Of a stretch of 64,000 bases of DNA, positions 1 to 7,548 are shown piece after piece. A model generated the notes under the pieces. The model was not told the origin of the DNA. It searched no databases and saw nothing but the letters and a program-made list of their open reading frames with translations. Every line of letters starts with the position of its first letter. Position 1 is the stretch's first letter. The position numbers were made by a program, and so were the translations under genes. The stretch spans positions 1-64,000 of the forward strand of contig NZ_REFA01000009.1 of assembly GCF_003852705.1 (NCBI RefSeq), given 5' to 3'. Source of the DNA: Amniculibacterium aquaticum (GTDB taxonomy: Bacteria; Bacteroidota; Bacteroidia; Flavobacteriales; Weeksellaceae).

Positions 1-125
1 TCTTTTGCATAGAGAAATTTGTAGTTATTTTTCCTCTAATATACTGAATACCAGTCTTTTAAACAAATAATTAACGCCTTTTTTTAAAGGTGTTTATCGA
101 TTTTTTTACTTTAAACAAGTTCATT

Positions 126-422
126 ATGAAAAATTTAGCTTTAGGACTGTTACTAACGGTCGGTACAGCAACAAGTGTGTTTGCTGGAAAAATAGAGGAA
201 AAAGAAGTAATTAAAAGTGTGTCTATGGAAAAGGACTGTATCACATATCAACTTAAATCTTCATGTAATCCAAATGTTACGGATTATGATACGATTTGTT
301 ATGGAGGAAACACGGGGATTACAATACAACAAGCACAACAATGCATGATTGAAAATATGGATATGTATCATGAAGCAGCTTGCAGAAAGGTCAAATCTGA
401 ACTGATACAAGACATTAATTAA
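126..422 (+). CDS. Small secreted protein paired with a GLPGLI protein
   Basis: A 98-residue protein of unknown function. The chosen ATG begins a clear signal peptide (Lys at position 3, hydrophobic core, probable cleavage after SVFA near residue 21); an in-frame ATG 36 bases upstream would add a hydrophobic, phenylalanine-rich stretch in front and is less likely. The mature part is about 77 residues, charged, with five Cys, so disulfides are possible after export. The gene ends 23 bases before the GLPGLI gene at 446, so the two probably form one transcript. The same arrangement (small secreted protein, then GLPGLI protein) recurs at 45401-46604 and 46761-47871, but the mature sequences share no obvious similarity. 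No known domain was recognised. Confidence 0.7.
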   Translation: MKNLALGLLLTVGTATSVFAGKIEEKEVIKSVSMEKDCITYQLKSSCNPNVTDYDTICYGGNTGITIQQAQQCMIENMDMYHEAACRKVKSELIQDIN

Positions 423-445
423 TAATTAATCCAAAAAGAACTATT

Positions 446-1255
446 ATGAAGAAGATTCAAGTTTACTTATTATTCGCATTCGTACTGATATCTGGTGTTT
501 TGTATTCACAAAAAATAGATAGTACTTATATGGTTTGTTATTACAAAATGACTTTTCAAAAAGATTCTACCAATCCAAAGTCCAAATACGAAGAACTCAC
601 CGTATTGAAAATAGGTAAAGAATCTTCTATTTTTAGGAGCTATGTAAAAGAGAAGAGTGACTCAATTATCGCAGATCAGGTCAAAAAAGTTTTTGAAAAG
701 GGTTCTAGCGGAGGTATCGCAACATACGATGCAGGAGCAGTTCCTCAATACGATTTTAAACCCGAAGTGTACAGAAATGGGAATAAAATTACTGTTTTTG
801 AGAGGGTAGGAATGGATCGCTTCGCTTTTGAATCTCAAGAAAATATTAAATGGAAATTGCTAAATGAGGAACGGAAAATCTCGAATTTTATTTGCAAAAA
901 AGCCATTGGAAAATACCGCAATAGAACTATTATTGCTTGGTATACTAATGAAATGAATATACCGGAAGGACCTTATAATTTCAAGAATTTACCAGGTCTG
1001 ATTATAGAATTACAAGATGATAAAGATACGATTCATTTTACATTAGCCGGGTTGAAAAAAATGAAACTTCCCATTGAGCAGAAAATGAATGGTATTTACC
1101 TTACCACTTATGAAAAGTTTAAAAGAAATAGAGAAGAGTTTGCAAAAGACCCTATATCTAAATTAGCAAATACGCGAATGTTTAAGTTTCTTACTCATGA
1201 AGATCGAGAAAATTTGTCTAAATCTCTTAAAAGTGAAAACAACCATTTGGATTAA
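446..1255 (+). CDS. GLPGLI family protein
   Basis: A 269-residue exported protein of the Bacteroidetes GLPGLI family, whose function is not established. An N-terminal signal peptide (residues 1-21, ending near VLYSQ) is followed by a beta-rich body. The family signature appears as NLPGLI at about residues 181-186, preceded by the usual pattern of a Lys-Ala near IGKYRNR, an aromatic Ala-Trp-Tyr-Thr strand and a P-x-G-P segment. The related proteins at 45759 and 47077 have the exact GLPGLI motif. It follows a small secreted protein by 23 bases. Location is probably periplasm or outer membrane surface. Family assignment is firm; role is unknown. Confidence 0.85.
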   Translation: MKKIQVYLLFAFVLISGVLYSQKIDSTYMVCYYKMTFQKDSTNPKSKYEELTVLKIGKESSIFRSYVKEKSDSIIADQVKKVFEKGSSGGIATYDAGAVPQYDFKPEVYRNGNKITVFERVGMDRFAFESQENIKWKLLNEERKISNFICKKAIGKYRNRTIIAWYTNEMNIPEGPYNFKNLPGLIIELQDDKDTIHFTLAGLKKMKLPIEQKMNGIYLTTYEKFKRNREEFAKDPISKLANTRMFKFLTHEDRENLSKSLKSENNHLD

Positions 1256-1260
1256 CCCTC

Positions 1261-1295
1261 ATCGTCATAATTATAATGTTGTGACGATTTTTTTA
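1261..1295 (+). terminator. Rho-independent terminator after the GLPGLI gene
   Basis: Inverted repeat ATCGTCA / TGACGAT (1261-1267 and 1282-1288) followed by a run of T. It lies 5 bases after the GLPGLI stop codon and separates this pair from pncB. Confidence 0.7.
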
Positions 1296-1353
1296 GGTTG
1301 AATTTTTAACCAAAAAAATCCTATATTTAACCTATAAATAAAAGGACTGTTCC

Positions 1354-2529
1354 ATGGTTTCCATCATCAATTCCATACTCGACAACGATTTTTATAAAAT
1401 CACCATGCAATGTGCAGTGGTCAAATGTTTCCCCAACGAGAGGGTGAGGTATCAATTCATCAACCGTGGGCATCATGTTTTTCCGGATGGTTTTGCCGAA
1501 AAATTGCAGGAAGCTGTAGCCGAAATGGCCAAGTTGAAAATGACCAATGAAGAAAAAAAATTCTTGCAAAAAACCTGTCCCTACTTGGATTTGCCTTACA
1601 TCGATTTCTTGGAAGGTTACCGTTACGACCCGACAGAAGTGAACATTTCGCAACACGGATCCGAACTTTCGGTAGAGGTAGAAGGGCTTTGGTACAGGAC
1701 CATCCTCTGGGAAGTGCCTTTGCTTTCGATCATCTCCGAAATTTATTACGATCTCACCCATCAACAACGATGCCTGGATCTGGAAGTGAAAAAAATAACG
1801 GAGAAAAAAGCCGAAATTATGGAAAAATTGGGCGTTACCTTTGCCGAATTTGGCACCAGAAGACGGCATTCCTACAAGGTTCAGGATTTGGTGCTCAGTG
1901 AGTTGAGCCAAGAGAAAAACCACTTTTTTATTGGAACTTCCAATGTTCATTTTGCCATGAAATACGGTGTGAAACCCATTGGTACTCATGCCCACGAATG
2001 GTTCATGTTTCATGCAGCCGTTTTTGGTTTCAAAATGGCCAATCAAATGGCGCTGGAAAATTGGGTCAATGTCTATCGCGGAGATCTGGGTGTGGCGCTT
2101 TCCGATACCTACACCTCGGAGGTTTTCTTTAAACAATTTGATAAAAAATTTGCAAAACTTTTTGACGGTGTCCGTCATGACAGCGGAGATCCTTTGAATT
2201 TCGCCGACCAGACCATTAGGCATTACCTTTCGCACGGCATCAATCCCATGCACAAATACATTATTTTTTCGGACGGACTCAACATTCAAAAAGTTCAGGA
2301 CATCACAAAATATTGCCAAGATAAAATCGGAATTTCCTTCGGGATCGGTACGCATTTGACAAACGATGTGGGACTAAAACCCATGAACATTGTGATGAAA
2401 ATGGTTGGGGTAGAGTCTCACAACGGCGGTTGCATCCCCACGGTAAAACTGTCCGATGAAAAAGAAAAATACACCGGAGATCCCAAAATGATAGAGCTTG
2501 CCAAAGTATTTTTAGGCATTAACAATTGA
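1354..2529 (+). CDS. pncB: Nicotinate phosphoribosyltransferase
   Basis: Cytoplasmic enzyme of the NAD salvage (Preiss-Handler) pathway. It joins nicotinate and PRPP with ATP hydrolysis to give nicotinate mononucleotide. The 391-residue length is normal for the bacterial short form. Visible hallmarks are the N-terminal DNDFYKITM segment, the THAHEW motif with the His expected to be phosphorylated (His212), the DSGDPLNF phosphate-binding segment near residue 276, FSDGLN, and the glycine-rich IGTHLTND and SHNGGCIPTVKLS parts near the C-terminus. The start is the first ATG and gives the conserved N-terminus. The next gene begins 9 bases downstream, which suggests co-transcription. Confidence 0.96.
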   Translation: MVSIINSILDNDFYKITMQCAVVKCFPNERVRYQFINRGHHVFPDGFAEKLQEAVAEMAKLKMTNEEKKFLQKTCPYLDLPYIDFLEGYRYDPTEVNISQHGSELSVEVEGLWYRTILWEVPLLSIISEIYYDLTHQQRCLDLEVKKITEKKAEIMEKLGVTFAEFGTRRRHSYKVQDLVLSELSQEKNHFFIGTSNVHFAMKYGVKPIGTHAHEWFMFHAAVFGFKMANQMALENWVNVYRGDLGVALSDTYTSEVFFKQFDKKFAKLFDGVRHDSGDPLNFADQTIRHYLSHGINPMHKYIIFSDGLNIQKVQDITKYCQDKIGISFGIGTHLTNDVGLKPMNIVMKMVGVESHNGGCIPTVKLSDEKEKYTGDPKMIELAKVFLGINN

Positions 2530-2538
2530 TTTTTTAAA

Positions 2539-3120
2539 ATGAATTTTCTGGCACATTCCTTCCTGTCCTTTTCCGACGAGCAAATCGTTGGACAGTTTCT
2601 CAACGATCATATCAAGAACAAAGATCGGTTGACCTTGCCAAAAGGGATTTTTCAAGGGGTCGTTTTGCACAGATCCATCGATTCATTTACCGATAGCCAT
2701 CCGGAAATTTCTGAAGCCAAAAAGATTTTCGCGCCCTTGGTTAGGTTGTATTCCGGAGCTTTTGTCGATGTGGCAATGGATTATTTTTTAGCGAATGATC
2801 CTAAAATTTTTTCGCCTGAAGATTGGAAAAACCATGCGGAAAGGGTCTATGCAGTTTTGGAAAATTATTTGGATTTTTTTCCTGAAAACTTCAAAAACAT
2901 TCTGGATAGGATGAAGTCCGACAATTGGCTGTACAATTACAGAGAAGATTGGGGAATTGAATTTAGCCTAAAAAATGTCTTGAACCGTGCGCGATACTTG
3001 GATCGAGGTCTTCCTGTTTTTAATGTTTTTTTAGAAAACAAACCTCAATTGAAAGAGCATTACGATGCTTTTTTTCCGGACTTACAAAAACACATTTTTG
3101 AGCTGAATGAAAGCTTCTAA
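2539..3120 (+). CDS. ACP phosphodiesterase-like protein (DUF479 family)
   Basis: A 193-residue cytoplasmic protein of the AcpH/DUF479 family. E. coli AcpH removes the 4'-phosphopantetheine arm from acyl carrier protein. Family features are the start MNFLAHSFLS, the GVVLHRSIDSFTDSHP segment (about residues 45-60) with its His/Asp residues, and the FVDVAMDYFLA helix. It starts 9 bases after pncB, so the two are probably co-transcribed; the neighbour link has no obvious metabolic logic beyond cofactor turnover. The 3' end overlaps the converging DUF6702 gene by 4 bases. Family call is good; the exact enzymatic activity is inferred from homologues. Confidence 0.85.
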   Translation: MNFLAHSFLSFSDEQIVGQFLNDHIKNKDRLTLPKGIFQGVVLHRSIDSFTDSHPEISEAKKIFAPLVRLYSGAFVDVAMDYFLANDPKIFSPEDWKNHAERVYAVLENYLDFFPENFKNILDRMKSDNWLYNYREDWGIEFSLKNVLNRARYLDRGLPVFNVFLENKPQLKEHYDAFFPDLQKHIFELNESF

Positions 3121-3620
3121 AAATCCTTTGATAAAAAGGTTTTTGGATAGTTCAGTCTGTCGCTTTTTCTTTTCCCGTTCACGATAATGTGGATGATGTT
3201 CATCTGGTCATCGTATAAATTATAGATAAAATTGGTGCTTACTTCTACCTTTTTTGGTGGGGTAGTTGTGCTGCTTTCCATGTAGATTTCCACACTTTCC
3301 TTGTCTTCTTCATAACCCAAGTAATTTAGGCTGATGTTTTTTTGGTTCGCTTTTATCTTTAATGCATTCAGACAATAGTTTTTTAAAGCCTCGTTCATTT
3401 CTTTTTCGGTTTTTTTATTCTGAAACTGAAGGTGTTTGCCGCTTTTTTCAGACACGGCATTTTCCAGGTCATCAATAAAAAAACGACCGGTGATCTCAAA
3501 CGATTTCGATTTGTTGTTGTAATTTATTTCCACAGACCCCACATGATACGGATGAGGTTGGAACGAAGTTAGCGAAAGACAGAAAAAACCAAAAATAACA
3601 ATTTGAAGGAATCGGAACAT
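3117..3620 (-). CDS. DUF6702 family exported protein
   Basis: A 167-residue protein with an N-terminal signal peptide or anchor (MFRFLQIVIFGFFCLSLTSF) followed by HPYHVGSVEINYN, the characteristic start of the mature domain in the Bacteroidetes DUF6702 family. The rest is predicted beta-rich, with FEITGRFFIDDLE and a C-terminal NLYDDQMNIIHIIVNGKRKS segment. Function is unknown. From general knowledge, genes of this family often sit next to HupE/UreJ-like membrane proteins and M1 metallopeptidases; both are present here (3718 and 5114), though DUF6702 is on the opposite strand. Tail-to-tail overlap of 4 bases with the upstream plus-strand gene. Confidence 0.75.
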   Translation of the reverse strand: MFRFLQIVIFGFFCLSLTSFQPHPYHVGSVEINYNNKSKSFEITGRFFIDDLENAVSEKSGKHLQFQNKKTEKEMNEALKNYCLNALKIKANQKNISLNYLGYEEDKESVEIYMESSTTTPPKKVEVSTNFIYNLYDDQMNIIHIIVNGKRKSDRLNYPKTFLSKDF

Positions 3621-3717
3621 GATGTGGTTATATAAAAAACAAAAATAATCATTATTTTCGTACCCGTTTAAGTAATCAGATCAATTTAAACTCGTATTTT
3701 CATCTAACATCTATTTT

Positions 3718-4296
3718 ATGCAAGATTTCCTCATGTTTCTTCGTTTGGGTTGGGAGCACATCATTTCTATGGATGCTTTGGATCATCAACTTTTTGTTTT
3801 GGTTTTGGTGGCAGTATATTCGTTCTCCGATCTCAAAAAAATATTGATTTTGGTAACGGCTTTCACCATTGGTCACTCCATAACTTTGGCGTTGAGTGTT
3901 ACCGATCTGCTAAGAATTCCAAGCGATTGGGTCGAGTTTCTCATCCCGTTAACCATTGCACTGACCGCCCTAGACAACATCTTGATGCGAAACAAACAAA
4001 ACCAATTGATGAAGCTTAATTATTATTTGGCACTGCTTTTCGGGTTGATCCATGGGATGGGTTTTGCAAACACGGCAAGAATGATGCTTGCTAAAGAGCA
4101 GAGTCTTTTTACTCCGCTTTTGGGCTTTAATATTGGATTGGAGTTGGGTCAGATTTTTGTGGTGGTGATCATCTTAATTGTACTTTTTGTATTGTTAACT
4201 ATTTTTAGAGTCAATAAAAAAGATTGGATCATGTTTGTATCCTCCGGAGTTTTTGCCCTGGCTTTACAAATGTGTTTGGAAAGAATTCCAGCTTAA
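3718..4296 (+). CDS. HupE/UreJ family membrane protein
   Basis: A 192-residue inner membrane protein with about six hydrophobic helices. It has the family hallmarks GWEHIISMDALDHQLF near the N-terminus, FTIGHSITLALS, and LLFGLIHGMGFAN, where the His and Asp residues in and beside the helices are the expected metal ligands. Relatives HupE and UreJ are nickel permeases, and in Bacteroidetes this short form is usually annotated only by family. No hydrogenase or urease gene lies nearby, so nickel as substrate is uncertain here. It is divergently oriented from the DUF6702 gene across a 97-base gap. Confidence 0.85.
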   Translation: MQDFLMFLRLGWEHIISMDALDHQLFVLVLVAVYSFSDLKKILILVTAFTIGHSITLALSVTDLLRIPSDWVEFLIPLTIALTALDNILMRNKQNQLMKLNYYLALLFGLIHGMGFANTARMMLAKEQSLFTPLLGFNIGLELGQIFVVVIILIVLFVLLTIFRVNKKDWIMFVSSGVFALALQMCLERIPA

Positions 4297-4367
4297 TTCA
4301 TTTGAAAGAGGTGTTTTTCCTATTTTAAATAGGTTTTTTGACTGTTTTAATTAAGATGAAAGAGTAG

Positions 4368-4375
4368 TAATTTTG
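4368..4375 (+). promoter_or_regulatory. Candidate -7 box for the lipoprotein gene
   Basis: TAATTTTG matches the Bacteroidetes -7 consensus TAnnTTTG and lies 20 bases before the ATG at 4396. No convincing -33 TTTG at the usual distance was seen, so this is a moderate call. Confidence 0.4.
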
Positions 4376-4395
4376 GTTGTACAAAAACCAATGTT

Positions 4396-4986
4396 ATGAA
4401 AACAACCTTATTTATTTATGCTTTTATGGTCTTGGGATTTTTATCTTCTTGTAGAAGCGATGACCCGACACCTGTGCCTGTTGTTTATCCTGAGGAAAAT
4501 TCATTATCTGGTTTAATGACCTCAACGGGATTTGATCAAAAGAACACCGATATGGGAATTGTTGGTACTTATTTTGAGTACGGAATGGTATTTTCACCAT
4601 CTTATAATGGAGTTTTGAAGTCTTTTGTTATTAATATTCCAAAAGCAGAATCCAATGTACGAATTACTTTGTGGGATACAACAACCATGACCGTAGTTCA
4701 TTCCTTGACAATAGCTTCGGTAGCCGCCAACACAACCACTTATGCTACACCGTCAGGACCCATTGCTTTGGCAAAAGATAAAAAATATACACTGACCATG
4801 AACACCTACTCCTATCATTATCGTGAACGGAACGATGGAGCTTCAATTACCTATCCTATTGCTGTTGGTAGTATCGTTTATCACAATTATGTTTGGGATT
4901 CTGGAAGTGCTCAAGTCTATCCGGCTTCTACGGCAAATTTCTATTACGCAGGAGATTTAAGTTTTATTTACCAAAGAACCAATTAG
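4396..4986 (+). CDS. Lipoprotein, DUF4082-like domain
   Basis: A 196-residue predicted lipoprotein: lipobox LSSC with Cys at residue 19, followed by a short Asp/Pro-rich linker. The body resembles DUF4082-type beta-sandwich domains: TYFEYGMVFSPSYNGVLKSFVI, VRITLWDTTTMTVVHS, YTLTMNTYSY and a Ser/Tyr-rich C-terminus. Such domains are often found in secreted, carbohydrate-associated proteins, but no substrate can be assigned here. It has its own candidate promoter and its own terminator downstream, so it is probably monocistronic. The lipoprotein call is solid; the domain name is less so. Confidence 0.7.
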   Translation: MKTTLFIYAFMVLGFLSSCRSDDPTPVPVVYPEENSLSGLMTSTGFDQKNTDMGIVGTYFEYGMVFSPSYNGVLKSFVINIPKAESNVRITLWDTTTMTVVHSLTIASVAANTTTYATPSGPIALAKDKKYTLTMNTYSYHYRERNDGASITYPIAVGSIVYHNYVWDSGSAQVYPASTANFYYAGDLSFIYQRTN

Positions 4987-5004
4987 AGCTGTATTATAGA
5001 GAGC

Positions 5005-5040
5005 AAAGGCTGTTATCCCATGGGTTTAACAGCTTTTTTT
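5005..5040 (+). terminator. Rho-independent terminator after the lipoprotein gene
   Basis: Stem GCTGTTA / TAACAGC (5009-5015 and 5027-5033), extended by A:T pairs, followed by seven or more T. Confidence 0.7.
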
Positions 5041-5087
5041 ATTGTTACTAAGCCAATATTTACTCATGAGATTTATCATAAATTGTG

Positions 5088-5095
5088 TAGTTTTG
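5088..5095 (+). promoter_or_regulatory. Candidate -7 box for the M1 peptidase gene
   Basis: TAGTTTTG is an exact match to TAnnTTTG and lies 18 bases before the ATG at 5114, giving a very short leader. Confidence 0.5.
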
Positions 5096-5113
5096 TTGTC
5101 TTAATATAATTTT

Positions 5114-7486
5114 ATGAAAATAGCCAATCTGTTAGCAACTTTAATGTTTGTCTATTGCGGAGCGCAAAATATTCAGAACAATCCAGGGAGTAACCATGGA
5201 AATAAATTTGAACAATTGGGAATTATATTACCCACCCCAAATGTTTATCGCTCGGCTTCTGGAGCACCTGGACAAGGGTATTGGCAAAATAGAGCCGATT
5301 ATTCCATAAAAGCCTATTTGGATGAAGATAAAAAAATACTGAAAGGCTCAGAAACCATAACTTATTACAACAATTCACCGGATAATTTGGACTACCTTTG
5401 GTTGCAACTGGATGAAAACCAACAGTCCAATGTTAAAAATGCCGATTTCGGTTTTTCTTCTTATCTACCAAAAGAATCCAATGTCGAAAAACTTAATGTT
5501 TCTCAGCTTCCTGCAAAAGATAACGGCTATGGAGTTAACTTGCACAAAGTCGTAGATGCCAATGGTAACAAATTGCCTTTTGTGGTCAACAAAACCATGA
5601 TGAGAATTGATCTTCCAAAGTCTTTGAAGAAAGGAGATAAATATGTATTTTCTATCGATTGGAGTTATAACATCCCCAACCGTATCGAAAAAGGAGGTCG
5701 TGGAGGCTATGAACATTTTGCTGAAGATGGCAACGATCTTTTTACCATAACCCAATGGTATCCAAGGATGTGTGTGTACAGTGATTTTCAAGGTTGGCAA
5801 AATCATCAGTTTACAGGTAGGGGAGAGTTTGCTTTGGCTTTTGGAGATTTCAAGGTTGAGATGGATGTTCCTGCAGATCATTTGGTGGCCGGAACAGGGG
5901 TTTGTAAAAATTATTCGGAAGTGCTTTCTGCGGCTCAATATTCAAGATATCAGCAAGCTGAAAAATCTTCTGAACCATTGGAGATCGTAACCTTAGAAGA
6001 AGCGAATAAAGCCGAAAAATCCAAATCCAAATCCAGAAAAATATGGAAATTCGAAGCAGATGAGGTTAGAGATTTTGCATGGACTTCCTCCAGAAAATAT
6101 ATTTGGGATGCGATGAAGGTTGTAATCCCTGAAAACAACAATCAGGTGATGGCAATGAGTCTTTATCCAAAAGAAGCTTACGGTTTGTACAGGAAATTCT
6201 CCACTAAAGCTGTGGCACATACCATAAAAACCTATTCGGAATTTACCATTCCATATCCGTATCCTGTAGCGCAATCTATAGAAGCTGCCAACGGAATGGA
6301 GTATCCCATGATTTGTTTTAATTATGGTCGAACGGAGAAAGACGGAACCTATTCCGAAGCCATAAAAAACGGAATGATCGGAGTGATTATCCACGAAGTA
6401 GGACATAATTTTTTCCCGATGATCATCAATTCCGACGAGAGACAATGGTCGTGGATGGACGAAGGCCTCAATACTTTTGTGCAATTTTTAACCGAATACA
6501 CTTGGGATCCAGAATTTCCGTCAAGAAGAGGTCCGGCTTGGGCCATTGTCGATTACATGAAACTTCCAAAAGATCAGTTGGAACCCATCATGAGCAACTC
6601 AGAAAACTTAGCACAATTTGGTCCCAATGCCTATGCAAAACCGGCTACAGGACTTAATATCCTTCGGGAAACCATTATGGGCAGAGAATTGTTCGATTCT
6701 GCATTTAAGACTTATGCCAAACGATGGGCTTTCAGACATCCAGAACCGGCAGATTTTTTCAGAACCATGGAAGATGCCAGCGGCGAAGACTTGGATTGGT
6801 TCTGGAGAGGTTGGTTTTTCGGTACCGATCCGGTCGATATTTCTATCGATAAAGTAAGCGTAGCAACACCGGATTTGGCAACCGTACCAAGGGAGGCTAG
6901 AACGATAAAATATAAAGTAGAAGGGCCACAGAGAAACAATTTCGAGGACATTTCTAAAAAAAGAAATTTGGCCGATAAAAATCTCAAATATTATGTAGAT
7001 GAAAATAAAGATCTTCAGGATTTCTACTATCAATACATGAGAGGCCAGAAAAAAGTGGATGCCAACAAAGAGTATTCTTTTGAAACGGAAGCTTCTTCTC
7101 CATTGACCAAAGCAGATCAAAAAAAGTTTGAAAACATTCGTGCTTATCAGATAGACTTCACCAACAAAGGAGGGATGGTAATGCCAATTATTTTGGAATT
7201 TACTTTTGACGACGGTTCAAAACTTTATGACAAATCGTCGGCACAAATCTGGAGACACAACGAGCAGAAAGTTTCTAAAACCTATGTTTTCGATAAAAAA
7301 CTGAAATCGGTGCAGTTGGATCCCATGAGGGAGACCGCAGATATTGATATCAATAATAATTTTTGGTCCAATGATGGATTGGACGAAGCCAACGCTTCGA
7401 AATTCAAACTCTTTAAGCAAAAGCAACAAAATGCTGCAAGAGGAGCTTCCAACGGAAAAATTAATCCTATGCAAGCTGGGAAATAG
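5114..7486 (+). CDS. M1 family metallopeptidase
   Basis: A 790-residue exported zinc aminopeptidase-like protein. The signal peptide ends near CGAQ (about residue 18). An M1-type N-terminal beta domain leads to the catalytic domain with HEVGHN: His427, Glu428 and His431, with the third zinc ligand Glu450 exactly 19 residues after His431 (HExxH-x18-E). The exopeptidase motif usually written GxMEN appears as NGMEYP just upstream, as in the Bacteroidetes secreted branch of M1. The C-terminal third (about residues 590-790) is a long, charged region with no T9SS sorting tail. It probably acts in the periplasm on peptides. Single gene with its own promoter and terminator. Confidence 0.92.
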   Translation: MKIANLLATLMFVYCGAQNIQNNPGSNHGNKFEQLGIILPTPNVYRSASGAPGQGYWQNRADYSIKAYLDEDKKILKGSETITYYNNSPDNLDYLWLQLDENQQSNVKNADFGFSSYLPKESNVEKLNVSQLPAKDNGYGVNLHKVVDANGNKLPFVVNKTMMRIDLPKSLKKGDKYVFSIDWSYNIPNRIEKGGRGGYEHFAEDGNDLFTITQWYPRMCVYSDFQGWQNHQFTGRGEFALAFGDFKVEMDVPADHLVAGTGVCKNYSEVLSAAQYSRYQQAEKSSEPLEIVTLEEANKAEKSKSKSRKIWKFEADEVRDFAWTSSRKYIWDAMKVVIPENNNQVMAMSLYPKEAYGLYRKFSTKAVAHTIKTYSEFTIPYPYPVAQSIEAANGMEYPMICFNYGRTEKDGTYSEAIKNGMIGVIIHEVGHNFFPMIINSDERQWSWMDEGLNTFVQFLTEYTWDPEFPSRRGPAWAIVDYMKLPKDQLEPIMSNSENLAQFGPNAYAKPATGLNILRETIMGRELFDSAFKTYAKRWAFRHPEPADFFRTMEDASGEDLDWFWRGWFFGTDPVDISIDKVSVATPDLATVPREARTIKYKVEGPQRNNFEDISKKRNLADKNLKYYVDENKDLQDFYYQYMRGQKKVDANKEYSFETEASSPLTKADQKKFENIRAYQIDFTNKGGMVMPIILEFTFDDGSKLYDKSSAQIWRHNEQKVSKTYVFDKKLKSVQLDPMRETADIDINNNFWSNDGLDEANASKFKLFKQKQQNAARGASNGKINPMQAGK

Positions 7487-7491
7487 TAAAG

Positions 7492-7523
7492 ATAAAACCG
7501 CTACTTTTTGATAGCGGTTTTAT
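7492..7523. terminator. Bidirectional terminator
   Basis: Perfect 12-bp inverted repeat ATAAAACCGCTA / TAGCGGTTTTAT (7492-7503 and 7512-7523). It sits between the M1 peptidase stop and the converging gene ending at 7549, so it can serve both strands. Confidence 0.75.
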
Positions 7524-7548
7524 TATTATTAGTGGCTTAGTTCTTGAA

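Noticed and set aside
73-94. Hairpin AACGCCTTT / AAAGGTGTT with T-rich sequence on both sides
   Set aside because: Could be the terminator of a gene before the window, but includes a G:U pair, the T run is delayed, and the upstream gene is not visible.
1327-2355. 342-codon open frame antisense to pncB
   Set aside because: Entirely inside a well-conserved gene on the other strand; composition (His/Phe-rich) is that of a shadow frame.
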